A stretch of 13,349 nucleotides of DNA from Terriglobia bacterium (lineage in GTDB: Bacteria; Acidobacteriota; Terriglobia; UBA7540): the NCBI GenBank assembly GCA_030040455.1, contig JASHTR010000544.1, positions 1 to 13,349 on the forward strand, given 5' to 3'. Numbering within the stretch: position 1 is the stretch's first letter; every line of letters begins with the position of its first letter. Below the pieces are notes generated by a model that was not told the DNA's origin, did no database searches, and worked only from the letters and a program-made list of their open reading frames with translations. Positions 1 through 8,256 of this stretch are shown piece after piece. The position numbers and the translations under genes were made by a program.

Positions 1-1285
1 GGAGAAGCGCTTCGTGCCCCACTTCATATTGCGGCATTGCCGCCGGCCAGCGGTAGACGCGGAAAAACTCTGGCTGCGTGGTGAAGCCTATGTCACGCTG
101 AATCTCCTCGACGACGGCGGAAACGATTTCTTCATCCCCAAGTTGAACTGCGGAGGAATCCATAAAGCAGCGCAGCAAGGCCGCGTCGCGCGGAACGCGG
201 CCTGGGAATTTGGCATGGACAAAGGTACATGCGCGCACTCGACGTTTCTCGACGCGCGGAACGAGGAAGCCAAAGCCGGGAGGCGTCTTTTGGTGGGAAT
301 AACCAAATGCCACTGTGACCGCCGGCGTGTAAGAGATTTGCCCGAGCCGGCGCGCAAGACCGGGATGGGCTTGAGCCACAAGCCTGGCGAGCTCCGGTGC
401 GGGCAGCGCAGGAATGATCGCATCGGCCACATGTTCTGCGCCACTTTCCAGCCGGATGGCATAGCGCGGAGCTCCGGGGCCGGATGGTTGAAGGTTCCGA
501 ATTTCAACGACCCGCTCACCGAATTTGAGGCAGGTGCCGTTGGGGCTTTCTCTCACGTCGAGACGGCTTACGAGCGCCTGGATCAATCGCGCCATTCCCC
601 CGCGCAGGCTCGAGAAAAGCGGTGGGCGCGGGCCAGCGGTCTTAGGGTTCGTCCACATGCCTCGGGTCAGGCTACCGTACTTTTGTTCGAGCGCGTGAAT
701 CCCGGGGAGAGTGGATTGCGCGCTGAGACGCTCGACGTCTCCGCCGAAGATGCCTGCTAGCAGTGGCTCCGCGATGTTTTCAAGCATCCCCGTTCCATAG
801 TGCCGGCGCACAAATGTGGCCACGGATTCATCCGGGCGCGCCGAGCGACGAAAAAAGACCTCTCGCAGAATAGCGGCCTTGCTCGCGAGCGGAACAAGGG
901 GAGAGAAGATCGTCGCGCGGACGCGCGCGGGCACAAACAGCGTCAACCCTTCGGGTAAAGGAACCAGACGTCCGTGGCGCAGGATGTAGGTGCGCCGGGT
1001 GGAATCATTCGATCCAATCAGTTCATGCGCGAGCCCGAGCTCTTTCACCAGAGCCAGAGCCTCCGGCTTTTCGGTGAGGAAGCTATCCGGTCCCGCTTCC
1101 ACAATGAAATCCTGAACCTGCTCGGTCAAAATAAGGCCGCCCGGACGGGGTCGCGCCTCGATCAGAAATCCATCAACGGGCGCGCCCGCTTCACGCGCCT
1201 GCTGAAGTCTGTGCAATGCGGCGAGACCTGTAATCCCGCCACCTAGCACGGCCACGCGGCAGCGATCTTGAGGGAGGCCGGTCAA
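1..1285 (-). CDS. hemY: Oxygen-dependent protoporphyrinogen oxidase (HemY/HemG type), partial: C-terminus beyond left edge
   Basis: FAD enzyme of late heme synthesis, oxidising protoporphyrinogen IX (or coproporphyrinogen III in the alternative pathway) with O2. My translation of the minus strand gives an open 428-codon frame. It starts with an FAD-binding dinucleotide motif (VAVLGGGITGL, residues 11-21), then the family block EARPRPGGLI and AGPDSFLTEKPEAL. The central EPLLAGIFGGDVERLSAQS and the late YRWPAAMPQYEVGH blocks are diagnostic of this oxidase. About 35-40 residues, including the last FAD-contacting segment, are cut off by the window edge. The chosen start is TTG at 1285, 12 bases after an AGGAGG (1298-1303) inside the end of the upstream MFS gene; GTG at 1255 is an alternative but would sit almost on the FAD motif. 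The 5-base gap to the MFS stop implies one transcript. HemY versus the coproporphyrinogen-specific enzyme cannot be decided from sequence alone. Confidence 0.93.
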   Translation of the reverse strand, partial: MTGLPQDRCRVAVLGGGITGLAALHRLQQAREAGAPVDGFLIEARPRPGGLILTEQVQDFIVEAGPDSFLTEKPEALALVKELGLAHELIGSNDSTRRTYILRHGRLVPLPEGLTLFVPARVRATIFSPLVPLASKAAILREVFFRRSARPDESVATFVRRHYGTGMLENIAEPLLAGIFGGDVERLSAQSTLPGIHALEQKYGSLTRGMWTNPKTAGPRPPLFSSLRGGMARLIQALVSRLDVRESPNGTCLKFGERVVEIRNLQPSGPGAPRYAIRLESGAEHVADAIIPALPAPELARLVAQAHPGLARRLGQISYTPAVTVAFGYSHQKTPPGFGFLVPRVEKRRVRACTFVHAKFPGRVPRDAALLRCFMDSSAVQLGDEEIVSAVVEEIQRDIGFTTQPEFFRVYRWPAAMPQYEVGHEALL

Positions 1286-1290
1286 TCGTC

Positions 1291-2865
1291 CTATTTTCCT
1301 CCTCCCGCGTCACTTTTAAATTTAGGCTTGCGCATTATCCAGACGAGCGGCGAAACGAGCACAAACATGATCGCCAAAACGCGAAACGAGTCGAGATAAC
1401 TCAATACGGAGGACTGGTGCTGGACGATGGAATAGAGAGCGCCCATCGCCTGATGACCGGCCGTTGAGAGGTCCGAGCCTTGAAGATGGAAGTAGCGCTG
1501 AAGGGCGGAGAGCAGGCTGTTCATTTTGGGGTTGGTGGGGTTCAGATGAGTGATGAGCCGCACCTGGTACACTTGGCCGCGACGCTGCAACAACGTGGCG
1601 GAAATTGCAATGCCGAAGCCCGCTCCGAGGTTTCGCGTCAGGCCGGTGATGCTGGTGGCATAGCCCATCTCTTCATTCGGAATCGGATCCACGGAGATCG
1701 TGGCAAACGGCACAAAGACGAAGGCGAGGCCCGCGCCCATAATGATCTGCGGCCAGAGAAAATTCCACGGACCGGTAGTGAGGTCGAGAAAAGAAAAAGA
1801 GAGCACGCCGACCGCAGAAACCACAATGCCGCCGAAAAGCAGCGCCCGCATGTCCCATCGCCGGCCAATGAGGATGCCGACGACCGGCATGAGAACCATG
1901 GTGGCAATGCCACGAGGACAGTTCCACACGCCGGCGGTGATAGCAGGGAAGTTGAGCACCTCCTGCATGAAGAGCGGCAGCAGCAGGATGCTTCCATAAA
2001 GCACGAAAAATAAGACGATGGATAAGCCGACTGCCGCGCCAAAGGTCCGGTATTTAAGCAGGCGTAAGTGCACCATTGGATCCTGCGCCAGAAGCTCCCA
2101 GATGACGAACGCAATGAGGCTGATCACCGCGATCACGGCCAGGATTAGAATGAAATGGGAGCCGAACCAGTCGGACTCTTGCCCTTTATCTAAGACCACC
2201 TGCAGGGAGGCGATACCGGTGGCTAGCATCCCGAGACCCCAATAATCAATGCCTTTTGTAGTCCGGCGAAGATAAGGAGGATCGAAAACATAGAGATGTA
2301 CCAAAAACAGCCCTGCAATGCTGATGGGCAGGTTGATAAAGAAGACCCAGCGCCAGGAATAATCCGTGGTGAGCCATCCGCCCAGCACCGGCGCCAAAAT
2401 GGGCGCGACGACGATCCCGACGCCCCACATCGCCATGGCGTGGCCGCGCTCTTCGCGCGGGAACGTTTCAAGCAGGATGGCGCGGGTGGTGGGCTGAAGC
2501 GTTCCCCCGAACGCGCCCTGAAGAACGCGGCAAATAATCAATATCGGCAGCGTGGGGGCGAGCCCGCAAAGCACGCTGGCTGCCGTGAATCCCGCGACCG
2601 CTGTCATCAGAATGCGCTTGCGGCCGAAACGGCTTGCGAGCCACCCGGTAAGTGGCAGCACGACGGCGTTTGAAACCAGGTAAGATGTCAGCACCCACGT
2701 GGCTTCGTCGATGGTGGCGGAAAGATTCCCCGCGATGTAGGGAATGCTCACGTTTACCGCTGATGTGTCCACTATTTCCATGACCGCGCTCGCCATCACG
2801 GCAATCGCTACCAGCCACTTGGCCATGGATTGACTTCGGTCCGCGGCGTCCTTTGGATTTGGCAT
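1291..2865 (-). CDS. DHA2-family (EmrB/QacA-like) MFS drug efflux permease
   Basis: Inner-membrane proton-driven multidrug exporter of the 14-helix DHA2 class, 524 aa, the usual length. Helix 1 carries the EmrB-type signature MEIVDTSAVNVSIP, followed by DEATWVLTSYLVSNAVVLP. The loop 2-3 motif A appears as GWLASRFGRKRIL. The antiporter motif C region is GVGIVVAPILAPVLGGWL, followed by SWRWVFFINLP. Hydrophobic segments continue to about residue 510, and the protein ends in a short basic tail. Start ATG at 2865 has only a weak AGAAG purine stretch 6 bases upstream. No membrane-fusion (EmrA) or outer-membrane partner is next to it, although Gram-negative EmrB proteins normally work in a tripartite pump; one may lie elsewhere. 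It is the first gene of a two-gene unit with hemY. Substrate is unknown; porphyrin export is only a context-based guess. Confidence 0.93.
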   Translation of the reverse strand: MPNPKDAADRSQSMAKWLVAIAVMASAVMEIVDTSAVNVSIPYIAGNLSATIDEATWVLTSYLVSNAVVLPLTGWLASRFGRKRILMTAVAGFTAASVLCGLAPTLPILIICRVLQGAFGGTLQPTTRAILLETFPREERGHAMAMWGVGIVVAPILAPVLGGWLTTDYSWRWVFFINLPISIAGLFLVHLYVFDPPYLRRTTKGIDYWGLGMLATGIASLQVVLDKGQESDWFGSHFILILAVIAVISLIAFVIWELLAQDPMVHLRLLKYRTFGAAVGLSIVLFFVLYGSILLLPLFMQEVLNFPAITAGVWNCPRGIATMVLMPVVGILIGRRWDMRALLFGGIVVSAVGVLSFSFLDLTTGPWNFLWPQIIMGAGLAFVFVPFATISVDPIPNEEMGYATSITGLTRNLGAGFGIAISATLLQRRGQVYQVRLITHLNPTNPKMNSLLSALQRYFHLQGSDLSTAGHQAMGALYSIVQHQSSVLSYLDSFRVLAIMFVLVSPLVWIMRKPKFKSDAGGGK

Positions 2866-2887
2866 AAGAGTCTTCTATTTTCGCACA

Positions 2888-2896
2888 TGCTACAAT
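2888..2896 (+). promoter_or_regulatory. Predicted extended -10 promoter of rfaE2
   Basis: TGC followed by TACAAT (2891-2896) matches an extended -10 element (TGn-TATAAT). Transcription would start near 2903, giving a leader of about 14 bases that still contains the GGAG Shine-Dalgarno (2905-2908). No good -35 box is visible at the right spacing, as is common for extended -10 promoters. It lies in the 51-base spacer between the divergent MFS gene and rfaE2. Confidence 0.45.
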
Positions 2897-2916
2897 AAAA
2901 TTTTGGAGCCGCGCTT

Positions 2917-3405
2917 GTGCCTTCTGAGGAGACGAGCAAGAAAATCTTGCTGCTGGATAAAGCAATCGCAACGGTGGCTGCATGGAAGCGGCAGGGACTA
3001 AAGGTGGTTTTCACTAACGGCTGTTTTGATCTTCTTCACCCGGGGCATACGCGCTATCTGGCCGAGGCTCGCAAACTGGGCGACCGGCTCGTGGTGGCGA
3101 TCAACAGCGATGGGAGCGTTCGCGCTCTGAAAGGGCCGGGTCGTCCCATTTTCTCCGAGGCGGAGCGGGCGGAGATTCTTTCGGCGCTCAAAGTGGTGGA
3201 TTGCGTCACGGTCTTCGATCAGCTCACTCCGCGAGAAGTGATCGCCCAAATGCATCCGGATGTCCTCGTCAAGGGGGCTGATTGGGGAGCGGGCGAGATT
3301 GTGGGCCGGGAAGAAGTGGAAGCCGGCGGGGGCAGGGTGGTTTCGATGCCGCTGGCCGAAGGCTTCTCGACTTCCGCTCTCATCGAGGCGGCGCTCCGGG
3401 CGTAG
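2917..3405 (+). CDS. rfaE2: D-glycero-beta-D-manno-heptose 1-phosphate adenylyltransferase (RfaE domain II, stand-alone)
   Basis: Transfers AMP from ATP to D-glycero-beta-D-manno-heptose 1-phosphate, giving ADP-heptose precursor for the LPS inner core. The 162-aa protein is a single nucleotidyltransferase domain, equivalent to the C-terminal half of E. coli HldE (RfaE); the sugar-kinase half is absent and must be encoded elsewhere. The cytidylyltransferase-like signature is clear: [17 protein letters not shown] with the HxGH pair (HPGH), then [25 protein letters not shown] and the C-terminal [12 protein letters not shown]. The GTG start at 2917 is supported by GGAG at 2905-2908 with 8-base spacing and by the normal family N-terminus. 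It is transcribed alone or with mfd, 212 bases downstream, and divergently from the MFS gene. Its presence argues for a heptose-containing LPS and so a Gram-negative envelope. Confidence 0.95.
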   Translation: MPSEETSKKILLLDKAIATVAAWKRQGLKVVFTNGCFDLLHPGHTRYLAEARKLGDRLVVAINSDGSVRALKGPGRPIFSEAERAEILSALKVVDCVTVFDQLTPREVIAQMHPDVLVKGADWGAGEIVGREEVEAGGGRVVSMPLAEGFSTSALIEAALRA

Positions 3406-3445
3406 CGCGGCCCTTGGCCCGTAGCTGTCCGTTGGGAAGCGAAGG

Positions 3446-3458
3446 GCGGCTGTGCCGC
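3446..3458. repeat. Small palindrome GCGGC-TGT-GCCGC
   Basis: Perfect 5-bp GC-only stem with a 3-base loop in the rfaE2-mfd spacer. It is one of four similar tiny hairpins in intergenic DNA of this window (the others at 3501, 3529 and 9744). No T tract follows, so it is not a classical terminator. Confidence 0.6.
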
Positions 3459-3500
3459 TTGAGGGCATGATTTCGGCTCGGAAAATGTAGAAACTCCAGG

Positions 3501-3519
3501 GGAAGGGCAGAGCCCTTCC
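3501..3519. repeat. Small palindrome GGAAGGGC-AGA-GCCCTTCC
   Basis: Perfect 8-bp inverted repeat around an AGA loop, the longest of the hairpins between rfaE2 and mfd. No downstream T run on either strand, so a terminator role is unsupported; it could stabilise a transcript 3' end or be a REP-like intergenic repeat. Confidence 0.7.
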
Positions 3520-3528
3520 ACACATCCG

Positions 3529-3541
3529 GCGGCAAAGCCGC
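3529..3541. repeat. Small palindrome GCGGC-AAA-GCCGC
   Basis: Perfect 5-bp stem with an AAA loop, ten bases after the 8-bp palindrome at 3501-3519. Stem sequence is identical to those at 3446 and 9744; only the loop changes. Confidence 0.6.
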
Positions 3542-3617
3542 AGGTCGTGTCCAAAAGGTTGGATGCCTGGTGTGGATACGCGTGCCCTTCGCCGTCTTTT
3601 TCCCGCATCACGATTCA

Positions 3618-6600
3618 ATGCAAGCTACGGATTCACTGCTCCAGCCGGTTTTCGATCATCCCTCATTTCAGAATATTGTGACGGCTCTGTCGCGATCGGC
3701 AGGCGAGTGTCAGGAGTTGGCGGGCCTCACGCGCACGGCGAAAGCCGTGGTGCTGGTGGGCCTGGCCCATTATTCTCAGAAGCCGTTGTTGGTGCTCACT
3801 TCCTGCCAGGAGGAAGCAGAAATACTGCGCGAGACCGCGGCCGCGCTGCTGGATTGGGTCGAGCCGGGTGAGGGAAGCAGCGTCATTGTGCTGCCTCCTT
3901 TTGACCGGACGCCTTACGATGGCCGATCGCCGCACGCGGAGCTTTCCGAGCGGCGCGCGGTGACGCTTTGGAGCATTGCCCGGCGCCGGGCGCGGATTGT
4001 TTTTGCGCCCGCCCCTGCGGCACTCGGGCGATTTCGAGAGGCGGTGTATTACCGGTCGCTCGCCCTTGAAATAAAGACCGGCGAAGAGATCAGTCCTGGC
4101 GACCTCATTGAGCATCTGGCCGCCAGCGGCTACGATTCCCAGGAGCCCGTTGATGCCCCGGGCTCGTATTCGGTGCGCGGGGGCATTATCGACGTTTATC
4201 CGCCCGAGACGGAGTGGCCATTCCGCATCGAGTTCTCCGGCGATCAAATCGAATCGCTGCGCGAATTTGATCCCGCTACTCAGCGCACGTGCCACGTTGT
4301 TTCCTCGGCATCACTCCTTCCCCTTTCGGAGCATCAACGTTCCCGGGCCTTCTTTGACGCTCTGACGCGCAATATCGCCTCGCGCTCCGCCGCCTTGGGC
4401 CCTACTGCGCGAGGTCCAGAGGTAGCGCCACAGTATTCAAACCCCTTCCCCGGCTGGGAATTCTATGCGCCGCTGGTCGAGCCGCATCCTTTCAGCCTTT
4501 TTCAGCTTTTCCACAGTCCGCTCGTCGTGTGGGATGAGGCCCCGGACGTAGAGCTGCAAATCAAACTCATGCGTGAATCCTTGGAAGAGGCTTACGACGA
4601 AGTGCGGGATGTGGTCCCCTCGCCGCCGCGTCCCGAGGATTTTCTGCTGAGTGACCATGAATTCCGGAGCGCGCTCGCACCACTCGCTCAGGTTTCCTTG
4701 AAAGAGTTGGAGGTGGAAAGCGTCTCGCCGTCCGATGGAATGGAAGTGGCGCAGCGCAAAGAGGCAGGAAATTACGACATTGTAATGGAGATGCATGCTG
4801 AGCCGCCGATTTGCCGTTGGGCGCTCGCCTCGCAGCCGCCGCCCAAATTCAACGGCTCGCTCAAAGCCTGGATGGAAGATTTAAATGCGCGCCGCGCGCG
4901 CGGCGAACGGGTAGTCATTGCGCTTTCCGCCGCGGGCAAGATGGAGCGGCTTGGCGAGGCGCTCAAAGATTATCAGATCCCTTTTACCGTGCTTCCCCTC
5001 TCAAAAGGGGCAGAGAAGCCGCCAGGCGCGCGGCTCGTGGATGCGGATGCTTCGTTGTTGATCGTGCGAGGGCATCTCGCCGAGGGTGTTGTTTTTCCTG
5101 AGTTGCGACTGGCGCTGCTTGCCGAAACCGATCTTTTCGGAGAATTCACCTGGGGAGGGCCGGCGCGCCCGGAGAAATCTGCCGTCTCCCGCCTCCTTTC
5201 CGACCTGAGTGACCTTAAAGCGGGTGATTACGTGGTTCACGTCGACCACGGCATCGGCCTTTATCAAGGTCTGCGGCAGATTGAGGTGACGGGCGAGCGG
5301 CGTGATTTTATGCTGCTCACCTACCAGGATGACGCTCGGCTCTACGTCCCGCTCGAGCGCCTCGACCTGGTGGAAAAATACCGCACGGCCGGAGACAGCG
5401 TGAAGCCGCCGCTCGACCGCCTGGGTGGGGCAACGTGGGCCCGCACCAAAATGCGGGTGAAACACGCGTTGCGCGACATGACGGCGGAGCTTTTGAAGCT
5501 TTATGCGGAGCGAAAGATGAGTGGCGGCATCGCCTTCAGCGCCGATACCCCCTGGCAGAGAGAATTTGAGGACGCCTTCGAATACGAAGAAACGCCGGAC
5601 CAACTGAAGGCGCTTGAAGAGATCAAAAAGGACCTGGAAAGCCCGCAGCCGATGGATCGGTTACTGTGTGGGGACGTTGGGTACGGCAAGACGGAGTTAG
5701 CCATGCGCGCCGCATTCAAAGTGGTGCAGGACGGAAAGCAAGTGGCCGTGCTTGCTCCCACTACCGTGCTGGCCTTTCAGCACTTCACCACTTTCCGCCA
5801 GCGCATGGCCGCTTTTCCAGTGCGCATTGAGATGGTCAGCCGCTTCCGGTCCGCGGCAGAGCAAAAGCGCATTGTGGAGGAGGCGGCTGAAGGAAAAGTG
5901 GAGATTCTGATTGGGACGCACCGCATGCTCTCAAAGGATGTGAACTTCCAGAGCCTCGGTCTGCTGATCGTGGATGAGGAGCAGAGGTTTGGCGTGTCGG
6001 CCAAGGAAAAGCTGAAGCGGCTGCGGGCAAACGTGGACGTGCTTACCATGTCCGCAACACCGATCCCTCGCACGCTTCACATGTCGCTGGGCGGCCTGCG
6101 CGATCTTTCCGTGATTGAGACCCCGCCGCGCGGGCGGCTGGCCATCCAGACCACCGTGGCGCCGTTTACCGCCCGGCTCATCCAGACGGCGCTGCTTCAG
6201 GAGCTCGAGCGCCAGGGGCAGGTTTATTTTGTTCACAATCGCGTGGAGTCGATTTTCAGCATGGCGGCCATGCTGCAGCGCCTTGCGCCTGTCGCGCGCA
6301 TCGGCGTGGCCCACGGCCAGATGGCCGTGGGAGAGCTCGAGCGCGTGATGATGAAGTTCGTGCGAGGCGAATACGACGTGCTGGTTTCAACCGCGATCAT
6401 TGAGAACGGGCTGGATATTCCACGCGCGAACACCATCGTCATCAATCGCGCGGACCGCTTTGGGCTGGCCGAGCTTTACCAGTTGCGTGGGCGCGTGGGG
6501 CGCTCTGACCGGCGGGCCTATGCCTATCTGTTGATTCAGGAAGAAGATTCTCTCAGCCCTCTCGCCCGGCGGCGGCTGGCGGCGCTCAAAGAATTTTCCG

Positions 6601-7208
6601 ACCTGGGCGCGGGGTTTCGCCTGGCCGCGCTCGATCTCGAGCTGCGGGGCACGGGGAACATTCTTGGCGCCGAGCAATCCGGCCATCTGAACGCCATTGG
6701 TCTCGACCTCTATCTGAAAATGCTCGAGCAGACCGTCGAGGAGCTCAAAGGCCTGCCCGTAAAGCCCGAGGTTCACGCTACGCTGAACCTGGGCGTTGAC
6801 ATCAAAATTCCCGAAGAATATATCGCCGATGAAGGGCAACGGCTGCGGATGTATAAGCGTATTTCGGGACTTCCAAACGCCGAGGCTCGCGCGGAGCTTG
6901 AGGCCGAGCTTGCCGACCGTTATGGTGCGCTGCCGCCATCCGTTATGACGTTGCTGGACTACGGGCTGCTGAAGTCGAGAGCCGAGGAAATGCTCGTGCA
7001 GTCGGTCGAGCGCAAGCTGGACGAAGTGTGGGTTCGGTTCCATCCGGAAACGCCCATCCCGCCGGAGCACCTCACGCGCTTTGTGCGGCGTCGCCGTGAC
7101 GCCTCGCTGCGGCCGGATGGGTCGCTGCGTTTCCGCATGAAGCACGTCGCCGCGAGCCCCATCACCGAGCTGACAAGCGCCTTGCAGGAACTCCAGGCGG
7201 GGCATTAA
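3618..7208 (+). CDS. mfd: Transcription-repair coupling factor Mfd
   Basis: ATP-driven DNA translocase that dislodges RNA polymerase stalled at lesions and recruits UvrA for nucleotide excision repair. From ATG 3618 it is 1196 aa, near the family length. Residues 1 to about 350 are the UvrB-like damage-recognition module without helicase motifs. The RNA-polymerase-interacting domain starts near residue 528 (AGDYVVHVDHGIG, then YVPLERLDLVEKY). The RecG-like motor has Walker A GDVGYGKT (685-692), DEEQ box (786-789), TMSATPIPRTL (from 810) and motif VI QLRGRVGR (955-962). The C-terminal TRCF domain contains NLGVDIKIPEEYI. All motor residues look intact. The frame stays open to a GTG at 3570, but the 16 extra residues are unlike the family, so 3618 is preferred; neither start has a convincing Shine-Dalgarno. 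The next gene begins one base after the stop. Confidence 0.97.
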   Translation: MQATDSLLQPVFDHPSFQNIVTALSRSAGECQELAGLTRTAKAVVLVGLAHYSQKPLLVLTSCQEEAEILRETAAALLDWVEPGEGSSVIVLPPFDRTPYDGRSPHAELSERRAVTLWSIARRRARIVFAPAPAALGRFREAVYYRSLALEIKTGEEISPGDLIEHLAASGYDSQEPVDAPGSYSVRGGIIDVYPPETEWPFRIEFSGDQIESLREFDPATQRTCHVVSSASLLPLSEHQRSRAFFDALTRNIASRSAALGPTARGPEVAPQYSNPFPGWEFYAPLVEPHPFSLFQLFHSPLVVWDEAPDVELQIKLMRESLEEAYDEVRDVVPSPPRPEDFLLSDHEFRSALAPLAQVSLKELEVESVSPSDGMEVAQRKEAGNYDIVMEMHAEPPICRWALASQPPPKFNGSLKAWMEDLNARRARGERVVIALSAAGKMERLGEALKDYQIPFTVLPLSKGAEKPPGARLVDADASLLIVRGHLAEGVVFPELRLALLAETDLFGEFTWGGPARPEKSAVSRLLSDLSDLKAGDYVVHVDHGIGLYQGLRQIEVTGERRDFMLLTYQDDARLYVPLERLDLVEKYRTAGDSVKPPLDRLGGATWARTKMRVKHALRDMTAELLKLYAERKMSGGIAFSADTPWQREFEDAFEYEETPDQLKALEEIKKDLESPQPMDRLLCGDVGYGKTELAMRAAFKVVQDGKQVAVLAPTTVLAFQHFTTFRQRMAAFPVRIEMVSRFRSAAEQKRIVEEAAEGKVEILIGTHRMLSKDVNFQSLGLLIVDEEQRFGVSAKEKLKRLRANVDVLTMSATPIPRTLHMSLGGLRDLSVIETPPRGRLAIQTTVAPFTARLIQTALLQELERQGQVYFVHNRVESIFSMAAMLQRLAPVARIGVAHGQMAVGELERVMMKFVRGEYDVLVSTAIIENGLDIPRANTIVINRADRFGLAELYQLRGRVGRSDRRAYAYLLIQEEDSLSPLARRRLAALKEFSDLGAGFRLAALDLELRGTGNILGAEQSGHLNAIGLDLYLKMLEQTVEELKGLPVKPEVHATLNLGVDIKIPEEYIADEGQRLRMYKRISGLPNAEARAELEAELADRYGALPPSVMTLLDYGLLKSRAEEMLVQSVERKLDEVWVRFHPETPIPPEHLTRFVRRRRDASLRPDGSLRFRMKHVAASPITELTSALQELQAGH

Positions 7209-7209
7209 G

Positions 7210-8256
7210 ATGGTACCTATGAAAACCAAAGCCATTGTTCTGGCGCTTATCCTCGCGACGCTTGCCGCTGCGGCGCCGATGGCGTTTTCGCAGCGGGAGT
7301 TGATCGATCGCATCATCGTGCGTGTCAACGAAGAAATCATCACGCAGCGGCAGCTCAACGAGCAAGAGGAGAGGATGCGCGCGCAATTGGCGCACCAATA
7401 CTCAGGCGAGCAACTCGAAGAGCAATACAACATGGCGTTGAAAAATCTGCTGCGTGACATGATCGATCAGGACCTTCTCGTGCAGAAAGCGAAGGATTTG
7501 AACATCAGCGTAGAGTCGGATGTGGTTGAGCGCCTGGATCAAATCCGAAAGCAGATGGGGTTGGCCTCCATTCAAGACCTCGAAAACGAGGTCGAAAATG
7601 AGGGGCTTATTTGGGAGGATTTTCAGGATAATATCCGGCGCAATCTCTTAACCCAGCAAGTGATCGGGCAGGAAGTGGGGTCACGCATCATGGTGACGCA
7701 GGGGGAAGCAAGGAAATACTTTGCGGCCCATAAGAAAGAATTTTCATCCCCGGCGGGTGTCGATCTGGCGGAGGTTCAGATTTCAAACCAGAAATGGGGC
7801 CAGGCGGCGGCCGCAAAGCGCGCGAAAGACGCATATGCCATGATCCAGGGAGGCGCAAAGTGGGAGGATGTGGTTCACAAATATTCGGACGGCCCGAACG
7901 CCGACAGCAATGGCGACGTCGGCTTTTTTCCCACGGGAGCGCTGCTGCCGGAGATCTCCAAAGCCATCCAGAACCTCGATCCGAACGATACCTCCAATAT
8001 CATTCAGACCCCGAGCGCGTATTTCATCGTGAAGGTACTTCAACAGCGCAGCCCCGGCGCTCCGAAGTTTGAGGAAGTGGAGCCCCAGGTGCAGGAAGTC
8101 CTCTACAACCAGAAAATGCAGCCTGCGCTCCGGGACTACCTCACCACTCTACGCAAAGAAAGCTACATTTCCATAGAACCCGGCTTTGTGGATTCAGGCG
8201 CCGTGAACCCGGGCGCCATCGGCTCTGCCCAAGAGCTCGCTCAAGAGACCCAATGA
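7210..8256 (+). CDS. SurA/PpiC-type periplasmic peptidyl-prolyl cis-trans isomerase
   Basis: Predicted secreted foldase, 348 aa. The N-terminus is a Sec signal peptide: KTK, a hydrophobic core (AIVLALILATLAAAA) and likely cleavage around AFS/QRE near residue 27. The mature start ELIDRIIVRVNEEIITQRQL is the SurA N-terminal chaperone signature. A helical chaperone region follows to about residue 170, then one parvulin (PpiC rotamase) domain at about 184-285: VDLAEVQIS, KYSDGPNADSNGDVGFF and PSAYFIVKVL. SurA of E. coli has two rotamase domains; this has one, so it is SurA-like rather than a certain SurA orthologue. It probably assists outer-membrane protein folding. The start at 7210 follows the mfd stop by one base, with GGCGGGG upstream; an in-frame ATG at 7219 would give a cleaner signal peptide. 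It overlaps the next gene by 4 bases, so co-expression with mfd and yhaM is likely. Confidence 0.88.
   Translation: MVPMKTKAIVLALILATLAAAAPMAFSQRELIDRIIVRVNEEIITQRQLNEQEERMRAQLAHQYSGEQLEEQYNMALKNLLRDMIDQDLLVQKAKDLNISVESDVVERLDQIRKQMGLASIQDLENEVENEGLIWEDFQDNIRRNLLTQQVIGQEVGSRIMVTQGEARKYFAAHKKEFSSPAGVDLAEVQISNQKWGQAAAAKRAKDAYAMIQGGAKWEDVVHKYSDGPNADSNGDVGFFPTGALLPEISKAIQNLDPNDTSNIIQTPSAYFIVKVLQQRSPGAPKFEEVEPQVQEVLYNQKMQPALRDYLTTLRKESYISIEPGFVDSGAVNPGAIGSAQELAQETQ

Noticed and set aside
14..760. 248-codon plus-strand open frame
   Set aside because: Antisense to the clear hemY translation; the composition is that of a shadow frame and no family motif is present.
2623..2661. Missing Asp in MFS motif A as a sign of lost function
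   Set aside because: The usual Asp is Ser here (GWLASRFGRKRIL), but EmrB-type DHA2 members often lack that Asp, so it is not evidence of inactivation.
3570..3617. GTG 3570 as the mfd start
   Set aside because: It would add 16 residues unlike the Mfd N-terminus and has no clear Shine-Dalgarno; kept only as an alternative.
6387..7460. 357-codon minus-strand open frame across the end of mfd and the start of the foldase gene
   Set aside because: Fully antisense to two well-conserved genes; GC-rich DNA commonly leaves such frames open.
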